DNA of 5,717 nt from DAIOSQ01 sp036752465 (GCA_036752465.1 DAIOSQ010000114.1:1-5717); one strand, 5' to 3'. Numbered from the stretch's first letter, positions 1-5,663 are shown. Made by a program: numbers and translations. Notes: generated from the letters alone by a model not told the origin.

Positions 1-25
1 GCCGCAGGCTCCCGGATTCATCCAT
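1..25 (-). CDS. start of a gene overlapping thiM, possibly thiamine-phosphate synthase (partial)
   Basis: An ATG at 25-23 opens a frame reading MDESGSLR before the window ends. It overlaps the end of thiM by 8 bases and has an AAAGGA ribosome binding site at 36-31, inside thiM. A second ATG at 21-19, forming an ATGA overlap with the thiM stop, opens another frame (MNPGACG) and cannot be excluded. Many ThiE proteins begin with a few residues followed by LRGLYA(I/V)T, so SLR fits the start of ThiE. ThiE joins THZ phosphate, the product of ThiM, to HMP pyrophosphate, and thiM and thiE are often neighbours. Only eight codons are visible, so the product is inference. Confidence 0.35.
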
Positions 26-794
26 AACATTCCTTTGTTGGCATCGTATGTAAGGCATCTACAAAATGAACTCTGAATGACCCTGGCTTGCTGCTGTGTT
101 GCGCGGCTATTTCGCCACAAATGCCATACCATAAAACACTGGCATGGCTGGCAAGCCAAGCAGACGTTTCGACCGCATGAAATGCTGCAACTACTGCAGA
201 TAGTAGACATCCGGTACCGACCACGTGAGGCATGATCGCTGATCCACGATGCAACTGTGCGACTTGCGTGCCATCGAGGATAATATCCACTGCACCACTC
301 ACGATGATGCATGCGTTACTTTGCTTGGACAAGCTGCTGGCAGATGCTATGGCGTCGGTCGATTGCGCCAGGCTATCCACGCCTTTGCTGGAGGTGGCTT
401 CTCCTGACAATGCCATAATTTCACTGGCATTGCCGCGAATAATGGCGATATCGTAGCTATCCAGCAGAAGGCGCGCATGGCTGGTGCGATAATGGGTCGC
501 CCCGGCACCAACGGGATCAAGAATGATGGGTTTTTTTAACTGATTGGCTAAGCGGCAGGTCGCTTCCGCCAGTGCGTAAAATGTATCATCTAGAGTGCCG
601 ATATTGATCACGACTGCAGCAACCATGGGCAGCAATTCTTCAATATCGTGTAGGGATTGACTCATCACCGGCGATGCACCGACCGCCAATAAGCCATTGG
701 CCACAAAATCCATGGTGACTGGATTGGTCAGATTGAGGATCAACGGTTTTTGCCGTTTGATTTGGGTGAGCATGGTTTGTGTTTGCTTAAACAT
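18..794 (-). CDS. thiM: hydroxyethylthiazole kinase ThiM (thiamin salvage)
   Basis: ThiM is a cytosolic kinase that phosphorylates the C5 hydroxyethyl group of 4-methyl-5-(2-hydroxyethyl)thiazole with ATP. It lets the cell reuse thiazole for thiamin synthesis. The 258-residue length matches the family (E. coli about 262). Visible family motifs are LILNLTNPVTMDFVANG at residues 18-34, GASPVMS at 39-45, DPVGAGAT at 93-100, IIRGNASEI at 118-126, the active-site loop VVGTGCLLSA at 191-200 with the conserved Cys196, and PGSFRVHFVDAL at 237-248. I chose the start at 794 because AAGGAG lies six bases upstream (806-801) and the protein then starts as family members do. The frame stays open to an ATG at 923, but that would translate through the riboswitch. 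The upstream TPP riboswitch independently supports a thiamin role. The gene overlaps the next minus-strand gene, suggesting an operon. Confidence 0.96.
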   Translation of the reverse strand: MFKQTQTMLTQIKRQKPLILNLTNPVTMDFVANGLLAVGASPVMSQSLHDIEELLPMVAAVVINIGTLDDTFYALAEATCRLANQLKKPIILDPVGAGATHYRTSHARLLLDSYDIAIIRGNASEIMALSGEATSSKGVDSLAQSTDAIASASSLSKQSNACIIVSGAVDIILDGTQVAQLHRGSAIMPHVVGTGCLLSAVVAAFHAVETSAWLASHASVLWYGICGEIAAQHSSKPGSFRVHFVDALHTMPTKECYG

Positions 795-800
795 CGATAG

Positions 801-893
801 CTCCTTACGGTTAGTCGCGGGGATACGGCTGAAGGCTGACCATACAGGCCAAATCAAATGAGGAGGATCAAAGAAAAAACCATGATCACCTCC
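801..893 (-). promoter_or_regulatory. riboswitch expression platform and thiM ribosome binding site
   Basis: Two competing pairings are visible on the minus strand. GGAGG-TG-ATCA (893-883) can pair with TGAT-CCTCC (870-862), giving nine pairs with a two-base bulge. The first arm reuses the P1 strand GGTG, so it should form only when TPP is absent. The second arm contains CTCCT (865-861), perfectly complementary to AGGAG of the thiM ribosome binding site (805-801). The inferred switch is: with TPP, P1 forms, CTCCT is released and hides the ribosome binding site; without TPP, CTCCT is locked in the hairpin and thiM is translated. There is no GC hairpin followed by a T run, so transcription termination looks unlikely. 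The bases are seen; the mechanism is inference. Confidence 0.55.
854..883 (-). CDS. possible nine-codon upstream ORF in the thiM leader
   Basis: ATG at 883-881 is preceded, with five bases between, by GGAGG inside GGAGGTGATC. That ten-base run is fully complementary to the 3' end of 16S rRNA. The frame reads MVFSLILLI and stops with TGA at 856-854, about 60 bases before thiM. The Shine-Dalgarno run is also the 3' strand of aptamer helix P1 and one arm of the alternative hairpin, so access to it would depend on RNA folding. The peptide is short and hydrophobic, and I know of no family. It may be a chance product of the riboswitch sequence. Confidence 0.2.
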   Translation of the reverse strand: MVFSLILLI

Positions 894-960
894 CTTCGCG
901 AGCATTATCCCGAGCAGGTTCAAAGGGTATGTCTCAGCTGATACATCAGCACCCCTGGTG
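887..960 (-). promoter_or_regulatory. TPP riboswitch (THI element) aptamer
   Basis: Read on the minus strand, the segment carries the conserved order of the thiamin pyrophosphate aptamer. It runs GGGGTGC, a short P3 hairpin GCTGA-TGTA-TCAGC, the HMP-sensing CTGAGA (937-932), ACCC closing P2, GAACCTG, then GGATAATGC (910-902) and CGCGAAGGGA. From ACCTG to AGGGA it aligns without gaps to the E. coli thiM aptamer as I remember it. P5 keeps pairing with changed bases (CGGG with CTCG). P1 closes with CACC (960-957) on GGTG (890-887). TPP binding stabilises P1. Its position just upstream of thiM makes it the thiamin sensor for this unit. Confidence 0.95.
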
Positions 961-1289
961 TTAGTCTCGCCATTCTACGCGAAGACTGTGGTCTTGTTAA
1001 GCCCCAGGTTATGGGGAGGATTTTGATCAACCTAGCGAATGGTTTGACATTAGGATAACGATACGTAAGAATGAATTATGTTTGAATGCATGTGCACATA
1101 AAAAGCACTTGCAGCAAAAACAGTCTTTTTAAGTAACGGTTTGCTTGGTTTACCAGAATTCGCTAAATGCAGCTGTTCCTGGTTATAACGCAGCCAGTTA
1201 CTGCTTCATCCACTAAGCAAGCCGTATAGAATTACCTAACAATTGCTAATTTTTCAAAATCAAAGTGTTAATTTTGAAAGGAGACTAAG
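961..1289. other. divergent intergenic region between the TPP riboswitch and the large orphan gene
   Basis: No coding frame is convincing here. It should hold both divergent promoters, but none is clear. The best plus-strand candidate is TTGACA at 1044-1049 with AAGAAT 17 bases later (1067-1072), 4/6 at the -10. TATAAC at 1184-1189 and TAGAAT at 1227-1232 are -10-like without good -35 partners. Small hairpins lie on the riboswitch side: AAGAC-TGTG-GTCTT near 982-996 and CCCCA-GGTTA-TGGGG near 1002-1016. A larger imperfect palindrome has arms TGCATGTGC (1087-1095) and GCACTTGCA (1105-1113), 8 of 9 paired around nine bases. Neither strand has a convincing terminator. Confidence 0.5.
1252..1279 (+). 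repeat. 9-bp perfect inverted repeat over the ribosome binding site of the 873-residue gene
   Basis: TTTCAAAAT (1252-1260) and ATTTTGAAA (1271-1279) are perfect reverse complements separated by ten bases. The right arm runs into AAAGGAG, whose AAGGAG is at 1278-1283 with six bases to the ATG at 1290. In RNA this AT-rich hairpin would partly cover the Shine-Dalgarno sequence. In DNA it could be an operator. Either role is inference. Confidence 0.5.
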
Positions 1290-3911
1290 ATGCTGTTGTA
1301 TGATGTTTTCGCCGATATTTATGAACAAAAATTAAGCACTCCTTTGCAAGGCGCTATCATCACCAGCACCGAGCTTGCTTTTGAAATGAAAAGAGCAGTT
1401 GCGCATTACCGTTGTCTGAAAACACCTGATCAAGTCGCCGCTTACAGGCAGTTGGTGACACATTTCGCTAAAAAAATGCAGGGCCAAGCAGACTGTTTGA
1501 TATTGCCAACCCTGTTAGATGGGTTAGCAGCAGATGACTCAACGCTGGATGATCGGCAGGCCTGTGCAATCTTAGCGCATCTTTACACAGTAAATACACA
1601 AACACAAGCAAATGTTTTACATATTGCGGCTATGGGTAAAGCTTTGATCGATTGCCCACGTGCATTTGCTGCTTTTTTACTTAGTTTGTGTACACGGGGT
1701 GTAACCGTGCAGCAAGTGCTTGCCAGTCACTTATTGCATGACTATTTTTGCTACTATGTCAGCTCTCTAGGCGAACATCATCATCCGCTTACACAACTGT
1801 ATCAACTATTACAAGCTTTTCCAGCAACCAGCGCACTGGCTGCTGCGGCTGCTCAGGTACGCAGCGAGGCGCGTGGTTTTTTATCGTATGCATTAGACGG
1901 CAGCATGGGGGCGACAGCCAATGAGTTGGTTGCGATCGTTGCTGAGGATATACCGCTGCGATTTACTGCCGAGCGCGGTAATTTATATGGTCTATATGGC
2001 ATATTTGGTAGTGAATTTATTGTGGCAGCTTTGCATCAAAAACAAGTACATAGGCAGCATGATGTTTGGGTAAAATTTATGGTTGATTTAGTCAATGCCC
2101 CGGAAGTGATTGCACATAAGCTGCCTCAAATTTTGCACATAATCCATCAACAGCGAGCAGGTTTGGAGTATTTGGCCGAACTGCTACATGCACAAACATT
2201 GGCAATGCTGGTGGCAGAAAAGAACGCTAACATATTATGTTTGGTGCCTTTTCGGCCCGACTTGGTAGAGGCGATCCAAGGGCATGATTTGGACAAATAT
2301 CTCAACGATACGCGGAGAAATGCATCTTCTGGGTTGGTATTGATCAGCGGCTTGCTGCAGCTGCTTGATGTCACACGACAGGTCAACAAATCAGCTGCAG
2401 ATATAGTTTTTGCGCATGTATTGGATGCGGTATTGCTGGAATCTTATATACTTGAAGATAACAAGGTGTTGCGTAAACTTCGAAAATTTCCTGGTGCAGA
2501 TCATTTCATTTCCCGTAAAGTTCAGCAGTTAGAACAGCAACTTGCATGCGTCATCGCGCAGCAAACACAAGGATCTTTTGCGCTGATGGACTACATCACC
2601 ATCGAAGATACGTGGCGTAGCGTGCGGGCCAACATACAAGCATTACAAACAGTCGGCGATATTAAGAGCACTTGCCCAAGCGATAAATATCAATTAATGG
2701 TTCGTATGGCAGCAGTTTTTCTCTTGCAAACCTCCCCAGAATCAGTATTCGATCTCCAAGGGTTTAGCGATGCAATTGGTATGCAAATGTCTTGCTCACC
2801 GACACAAGTCACGGTTTTTGAACGACTGCTGATCGAGTTGTTGGGCACAATTGATCATGCATCCTTGCGTGCTCAGTGCATCACTTGGTTGGATGCGCAT
2901 GTTACCCAGCGTAGCTGGCGCAGCACCTGCTATGGCGACAAGAATTTGTATAAGCGAGCTGCCACCAGCGGTAACTTAGGCTTAGTCCGTTGGTTAGAGG
3001 CAGAAAAAATTCTCGACGAAATAAGTTATGATGAAATGGCTATTGATGCCGCGCGGCACAATCATTGGCCTTTGGTGAGCTATTTTCATTGCCATAAAGT
3101 ACTCAAAAAATCGACTGTTAATACGTTTTTGCAAATAGCAGCGTATCGAGGCGGGGTTGAGGTTATCTCGATGTTGAGCAGTCATCAGCATCGCAAACTG
3201 ACTATCAAGCAGATTGAGCAAGTTTTTTTTATAGCGCTGCGACAGAATGATGCGCAGGTCATCCGCGCTATGCAGCAAAAATTTGCTAAACCGAATGATG
3301 CGATCTTGGCAAAATTGTTTACACGCGCCGTAAAAACAAATCATTTAGCTGCAGCCATGGCAATCGCTGAGTGCAAGCGGGGTAAGGAGTTAACGGCCGC
3401 AATTACCGAAGCTACCTACGCTGCCATTTGTACACAGGATGGCGTGTTACTTCGGCAATTAATAGCGAGCAACTCTAGCGAGTTTAATGCCGTTGCTTTG
3501 ACATATGCCGCACGAAAAAACAAACTAGAAGCTGTGAAGTGCTTTATTGAACATTCAACCTATAGAGCGCCGCCTCATCTGTGCGAAAAACTATGGCAAC
3601 AGGCCAAACATAGCAACCGGTTATGTATAGGCATGGAGCAATATTTACATGCTTTGGTGACACCAACAACTGTTGTGACGGAATTGATTGACCTTATACC
3701 CGAGTCCTCAGCAACACCTACAGCAACGCCCTTAAGTACTGCGCAAACCATCACCGTAACCATGTTAACACCCTGTCCAGGGAGCGCAACCAAGAGCGAA
3801 ACTAAATTATTGCAACTGAGTGAGGGCGCATTGACGCAATTGGGGCTATTTGCCTCGACCCCACATTCCGCAGTAAAATCCCCAATATGCCTTTCCAAGA
3901 CAGTCGAGTAA
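1290..3911 (+). CDS. large protein of unknown function with degenerate ankyrin-like repeats
   Basis: I do not recognise this 873-residue protein. The start is set by AAGGAG six bases upstream. No signal peptide or clear membrane segment is visible, so it is probably soluble. Residues 1-550 are mainly helical, with Leu/Ala-rich stretches and no known catalytic motif. Residues 553-788 show about eight degenerate copies of a 27-33-residue unit resembling ankyrin or related two-helix solenoid repeats: xxAAxxGxLxxVxxL at RAATSGNLGLVRWL, DAARHNHWPLVSYF, IAAYRGGVEVISML and YAARKNKLEAVKCF. The tail, residues 790-873, is rich in Ser, Thr and Pro and probably disordered. The gene stands alone, divergent from thiM, with an IS 43 bp beyond its stop. 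Large orphan proteins with ankyrin-like repeats are common among secreted effectors of Legionella and Coxiella. An effector role is only a guess, and no clear glutamate-rich secretion signal is seen at the C-terminus. Confidence 0.85.
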   Translation: MLLYDVFADIYEQKLSTPLQGAIITSTELAFEMKRAVAHYRCLKTPDQVAAYRQLVTHFAKKMQGQADCLILPTLLDGLAADDSTLDDRQACAILAHLYTVNTQTQANVLHIAAMGKALIDCPRAFAAFLLSLCTRGVTVQQVLASHLLHDYFCYYVSSLGEHHHPLTQLYQLLQAFPATSALAAAAAQVRSEARGFLSYALDGSMGATANELVAIVAEDIPLRFTAERGNLYGLYGIFGSEFIVAALHQKQVHRQHDVWVKFMVDLVNAPEVIAHKLPQILHIIHQQRAGLEYLAELLHAQTLAMLVAEKNANILCLVPFRPDLVEAIQGHDLDKYLNDTRRNASSGLVLISGLLQLLDVTRQVNKSAADIVFAHVLDAVLLESYILEDNKVLRKLRKFPGADHFISRKVQQLEQQLACVIAQQTQGSFALMDYITIEDTWRSVRANIQALQTVGDIKSTCPSDKYQLMVRMAAVFLLQTSPESVFDLQGFSDAIGMQMSCSPTQVTVFERLLIELLGTIDHASLRAQCITWLDAHVTQRSWRSTCYGDKNLYKRAATSGNLGLVRWLEAEKILDEISYDEMAIDAARHNHWPLVSYFHCHKVLKKSTVNTFLQIAAYRGGVEVISMLSSHQHRKLTIKQIEQVFFIALRQNDAQVIRAMQQKFAKPNDAILAKLFTRAVKTNHLAAAMAIAECKRGKELTAAITEATYAAICTQDGVLLRQLIASNSSEFNAVALTYAARKNKLEAVKCFIEHSTYRAPPHLCEKLWQQAKHSNRLCIGMEQYLHALVTPTTVVTELIDLIPESSATPTATPLSTAQTITVTMLTPCPGSATKSETKLLQLSEGALTQLGLFASTPHSAVKSPICLSKTVE
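2946..3653 (+). repeat. protein-level tandem repeat region, ankyrin-like, about eight units
   Basis: This segment encodes residues 553-788 of the large protein. A small residue (usually Ala) followed six positions later by a hydrophobic residue recurs near residues 557, 587, 617, 649, 680, 713, 740 and 772. Each is followed by a second hydrophobic helix. The first four and the seventh unit are the clearest; the sixth and eighth are weak. Gaps of 27-33 residues suit ankyrin repeats that have lost the usual TPLH and beta-turn signature. The DNA itself is not repetitive, so the units are old. Confidence 0.5.
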
Positions 3912-3954
3912 AATGTGTTGCCTTTGCATCATATTGGTGACAACCTGTTGTTTA

Positions 3955-3970
3955 GGTTCTGTCGCAAAAG
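3955..3970 (+). repeat. left terminal inverted repeat of the IS6-family element
   Basis: GGTTCTGTCGCAAAAG matches the inward-read right end (4775-4760) at 15 of 16 positions. The same first 14 bases recur at 5664-5677. Confidence 0.92.
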
Positions 3971-4020
3971 TATGGGAGAACGTTTAGACTGTGTGCGTTT
4001 AAAATGGATTCAGAGTTTTT

Positions 4021-4722
4021 ATGATCAGTTTTAAGCGGCGGCATTTTAAACAAGATGTTATTTTAATGTTAGTTCGTTGGTATGTGGCTTATCCGATGAG
4101 CTATCGTGACATTGAAGAATTAGCGATGGAGCGTGGCTTGGAAGTCGATCACTCCACCATTAACCGCTGGGTAATCCATTATGCGCCACAATTGGAAAGC
4201 GTCTTTCGAAAACTTTATAAGCGGCCAGTGGGTGTATCATGGCGCATGGACGAGACCTATATTAAGGTAAAAGGCAAGTGGGTTTACTTGTACCGCTCTG
4301 TTGATAAAGAAGGCCATACAGTTGATTTTATGTTGTCAGAAAAGCGCGATGAGCCTGCTGCAAGGGCATTTTTCAAAAAAGCGATTGGTTCTAGTGGCTT
4401 ACCAGAGAAGGTCACGATGGATAAAAGCGACGCCAATAAGGCTGGCTTTAACACAATCAATTTAGCACTGGCATTGCTATGCATGTTTGGCGGATTGCCT
4501 TTGCAAATGACGATAAGACAAATTAAGTATCTCAATAATATCATTGAGCAGGACCACCGATTTGTGAAGAAAATCACTAACGGGATGAGGGGGTTTAAAG
4601 CATTTCACTCTGCTGAATCAGCCTTGTCAGGAATTGAATTGCATCATATGCTGCGGAAAGATCAGTACATCCAATCAAGAAATATGACTATTTTTGAACA
4701 ATTTTACGGGCTTGCAGCATAA
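4021..4722 (+). CDS. tnp: IS6-family DDE transposase
   Basis: This 233-residue transposase matches IS26 TnpA (234 residues) in length and layout. The N-terminal MISFKRRHFKQD corresponds to the IS26 start MNPFKGRHFQRD, which supports this start even though the ribosome binding site is poor. A helix-turn-helix follows at about residues 27-57, with SYRDIEEL and VDHSTINRWV. The catalytic triad is intact: Asp77 in WRMDETY, Asp134 in TMDKS and Glu176 in NNIIEQDHR. Spacing between the last two is 41 residues instead of 34 in IS26, because of an insert around LALALLCMFGG. RQIKYLNNIIEQDHR and GFKAFHSAESALSGIE are typical of the family. It should cut and join the terminal repeats in replicative or conservative transposition. 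No frameshift or stop is seen, so it may be active. Confidence 0.95.
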   Translation: MISFKRRHFKQDVILMLVRWYVAYPMSYRDIEELAMERGLEVDHSTINRWVIHYAPQLESVFRKLYKRPVGVSWRMDETYIKVKGKWVYLYRSVDKEGHTVDFMLSEKRDEPAARAFFKKAIGSSGLPEKVTMDKSDANKAGFNTINLALALLCMFGGLPLQMTIRQIKYLNNIIEQDHRFVKKITNGMRGFKAFHSAESALSGIELHHMLRKDQYIQSRNMTIFEQFYGLAA

Positions 4723-4759
4723 CTTCGTCCAAAATAAATCCGCATATCGCTTGTGAATG

Positions 4760-4775
4760 CTTTTGCGACAGAGCC
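4760..4775 (-). repeat. right terminal inverted repeat of the IS6-family element
   Basis: Read from 4775 inward the sequence is GGCTCTGTCGCAAAAG, differing from the left end at one base. It lies 37 bp beyond the transposase stop. Confidence 0.92.
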
Positions 4776-4804
4776 CTCAAAGTAGCTTAACTCATTAACA
4801 CAAA

Positions 4805-4821
4805 ATAACCCTTGAGGTTAT
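4805..4821 (+). promoter_or_regulatory. MqsA-type operator palindrome 1
   Basis: ATAACC-CTTGA-GGTTAT is a palindrome with six-base arms. It matches the AACCT-N3-AGGTT operator of E. coli mqsRA except for one base (AACCC). It overlaps the proposed -35 box, so the antitoxin bound here should block RNA polymerase. Its centre is 34 bp, about three helical turns, from that of palindrome 2. Confidence 0.8.
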
Positions 4822-4840
4822 TGATTAAGTGGTCTATTAT
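4812..4840 (+). promoter_or_regulatory. mqsRA promoter
   Basis: TTGAGG at 4812-4817 (4/6 to the -35 consensus) and TATTAT at 4835-4840 (5/6 to the -10 consensus) are separated by exactly 17 bases. Transcription would start near 4847, giving a leader of about 20 bases. Operator 1 covers the -35 box, and operator 2 abuts the -10 box and covers the start site. This is the arrangement expected for autorepression. Confidence 0.7.
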
Positions 4841-4854
4841 AACCTATAAGGTTA
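4840..4854 (+). promoter_or_regulatory. MqsA-type operator palindrome 2
   Basis: TAACCT-ATA-AGGTTA is a perfect palindrome matching the E. coli MqsA site AACCT-N3-AGGTT exactly. It overlaps the end of the -10 box and the predicted start site. It should be bound by the C-terminal helix-turn-helix of the downstream antitoxin. Confidence 0.85.
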
Positions 4855-4867
4855 ATTGAGATAAACA

Positions 4868-5179
4868 ATGACTCTTTTGAAACGCACACCAACTTATGAC
4901 TTAAATAGCATTAAAAAAGCATTTGATTGTCCGGAAAACTTAGTAATGACATCATCTGCAAAAAGAGGACAAATTGAACTCGATTTCTCTGATCATGATG
5001 TGGTTGAGGCAATTCAAGCGTTAACAGTAAAAGATTTTTATAAATCTATGCCACCAGTACATGAAAATTTTGTTGCATGGCAAGATGTATATAAAATTTT
5101 TTTTAATGACGTTGATTTATATATCAAATTTCAAATTAACGTTAATAGAGAATTGATTATTTCCTTTAAGGAGAAATAA
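4868..5179 (+). CDS. mqsR: MqsR-family toxin, GCU-specific mRNA interferase
   Basis: This 103-residue protein is a close-length homologue of E. coli MqsR (98 residues), a RelE-fold ribonuclease that cuts mRNA mainly at GCU and slows growth under stress. The N-terminus KRTPTYDLNSIKK parallels KRTPHTRLSQVKK. VKDFYKSM, WQDVY and the C-terminal ISFKEK are near-identical family blocks. Residues equivalent to the active-site Lys56, Gln68 and Tyr81 of E. coli are present as Lys59, Gln72 and Tyr85, so the toxin should be active. The ribosome binding site is weak (only GAG, seven bases before the ATG), whereas the antitoxin has a strong one, which would favour antitoxin excess. Toxin-first order is typical of mqsRA. 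No GCT occurs in the frame. Base composition is clearly more AT-rich than thiM or the large orphan gene, suggesting acquisition. Confidence 0.95.
   Translation: MTLLKRTPTYDLNSIKKAFDCPENLVMTSSAKRGQIELDFSDHDVVEAIQALTVKDFYKSMPPVHENFVAWQDVYKIFFNDVDLYIKFQINVNRELIISFKEK
5168..5173 (+). promoter_or_regulatory. strong ribosome binding site of mqsA
   Basis: AAGGAG lies within the last codons of mqsR, seven bases before the mqsA ATG. It is much stronger than the mqsR site and suits higher synthesis of the antitoxin from the shared transcript. Confidence 0.8.
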
Positions 5180-5180
5180 T

Positions 5181-5585
5181 ATGACTAAGAAGCAATGTCC
5201 ATTGTGCGGTGAATTTAAACAAGAGCATAAAATACGGCCCATGGTTTATACTTACAAAAACATTGAATTCGTCATTAATCAACCGGCACTTTGGTGTGAG
5301 GCTTGCGGTGAAGGTGTTATTGATGGAAAAGACAGCAATGCCGTTATGCCTTTAATCTTGGCAGAAAAAGCACGTATTGATGGATTATTAACACCAAAAG
5401 AAATTAAGCAAGTTAGAATAAAGTTAAAATTAACTCAGAAACAGGCAGCAGCCATATTCGGTGGCGGTGTAAACGCCTTTAATCGTTATGAAACAGGCAA
5501 GTTACCGATACCGAGACCACTGAGCCTGTTACTAAAGGTCTTACGGAATCATCCAAATCAACTTAAAGAAATTATGGCTCATTGA
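5181..5585 (+). CDS. mqsA: MqsA-family antitoxin and autorepressor
   Basis: MqsA binds and neutralises MqsR and represses the shared promoter. The 134-residue length matches E. coli MqsA (131). The N-terminal zinc domain has Cys6 and Cys9 (QCPLCG) and Cys39 and Cys42 (WCEACG), equivalent to the four zinc-binding cysteines of E. coli MqsA. The C-terminal Xre-type helix-turn-helix spans about residues 70-130. It includes KLTQKQAAAIFGGGVNAFNRYE, where Asn98 and Arg102 correspond to the DNA-contacting Asn97 and Arg101. Only one base separates the mqsR stop from this ATG, so the two genes are co-transcribed and probably coupled in translation. The two AACC/GGTT palindromes upstream of mqsR are its predicted targets. 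The frame is intact. Confidence 0.96.
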   Translation: MTKKQCPLCGEFKQEHKIRPMVYTYKNIEFVINQPALWCEACGEGVIDGKDSNAVMPLILAEKARIDGLLTPKEIKQVRIKLKLTQKQAAAIFGGGVNAFNRYETGKLPIPRPLSLLLKVLRNHPNQLKEIMAH

Positions 5586-5663
5586 CAGCTTAAATTACTA
5601 AGAAAAATCGGGGCCCATGGTTCCCAGAGACATCCAAAAATATGTCAAATTGATTTTATTTTA
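5586..5663 (+). other. spacer between mqsA and the second IS end
   Basis: This 78-base stretch has no coding frame. GGGGCCC and TTCCC near 5610-5623 could pair weakly, but no T run follows directly, so I do not call a terminator. Confidence 0.4.

Larger units (their letters stand above)
3955..4775 (+). mobile_element. IS6-family insertion sequence, apparently complete (821 bp)
   Basis: The element is bounded by terminal inverted repeats GGTTCTGTCGCAAAAG (left) and GGCTCTGTCGCAAAAG (right, read inward), identical at 15 of 16 bases. They resemble the GGCACTGTTGCAAA ends of IS26. Total length is close to the 820 bp of IS26, with one transposase gene filling most of it. The eight flanking bases are GTTGTTTA on the left and CTCAAAGT on the right, so there is no target duplication. 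IS6 elements move by cointegrate formation and are often left without matching flanks after recombination or adjacent deletion. The left end lies 43 bp after the stop of the 873-residue gene and does not interrupt it. Confidence 0.93.

Noticed and set aside
232..456. 74-codon plus-strand frame inside thiM
   Set aside because: It is a shadow of the well-supported thiM gene on the other strand.
862..893. Alternative hairpin in the thiM leader read as an intrinsic terminator
   Set aside because: The T-rich run lies in the loop, not after the stem, so it does not fit Rho-independent termination.
795..923. In-frame 43-codon extension of thiM to an ATG at 923
   Set aside because: It would start inside the TPP aptamer and has no family similarity. 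The ATG at 794 has a proper ribosome binding site and gives the normal ThiM length.
1044..1072. Plus-strand promoter TTGACA-17-AAGAAT
   Set aside because: The -35 is perfect but the -10 matches only 4 of 6, and the site is more than 200 bp from the gene. It is kept only as a candidate in the intergenic entry.
2147..3898. Antisense open frames of 80-116 codons inside the large orphan gene
   Set aside because: They have no recognisable domains or good ribosome binding sites, and the plus-strand frame is continuous across all of them.
3939..3952. Small palindrome ACAAC-CT-GTTGT after the orphan gene, as a terminator
   Set aside because: The loop of two bases is too tight and only a short T run follows before the IS end.
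4284..4577. 97-codon minus-strand frame inside the transposase gene
   Set aside because: It is a shadow of an intact IS6 transposase, with no features of its own.
4763..4792. Hybrid promoter using TTGCGA in the right IS end, reading into mqsRA
   Set aside because: IS26-type ends can supply a -35, but the sequence 17-18 bases downstream (CTTAAC or TTAACT) is a poor -10, and mqsRA has a better promoter of its own.
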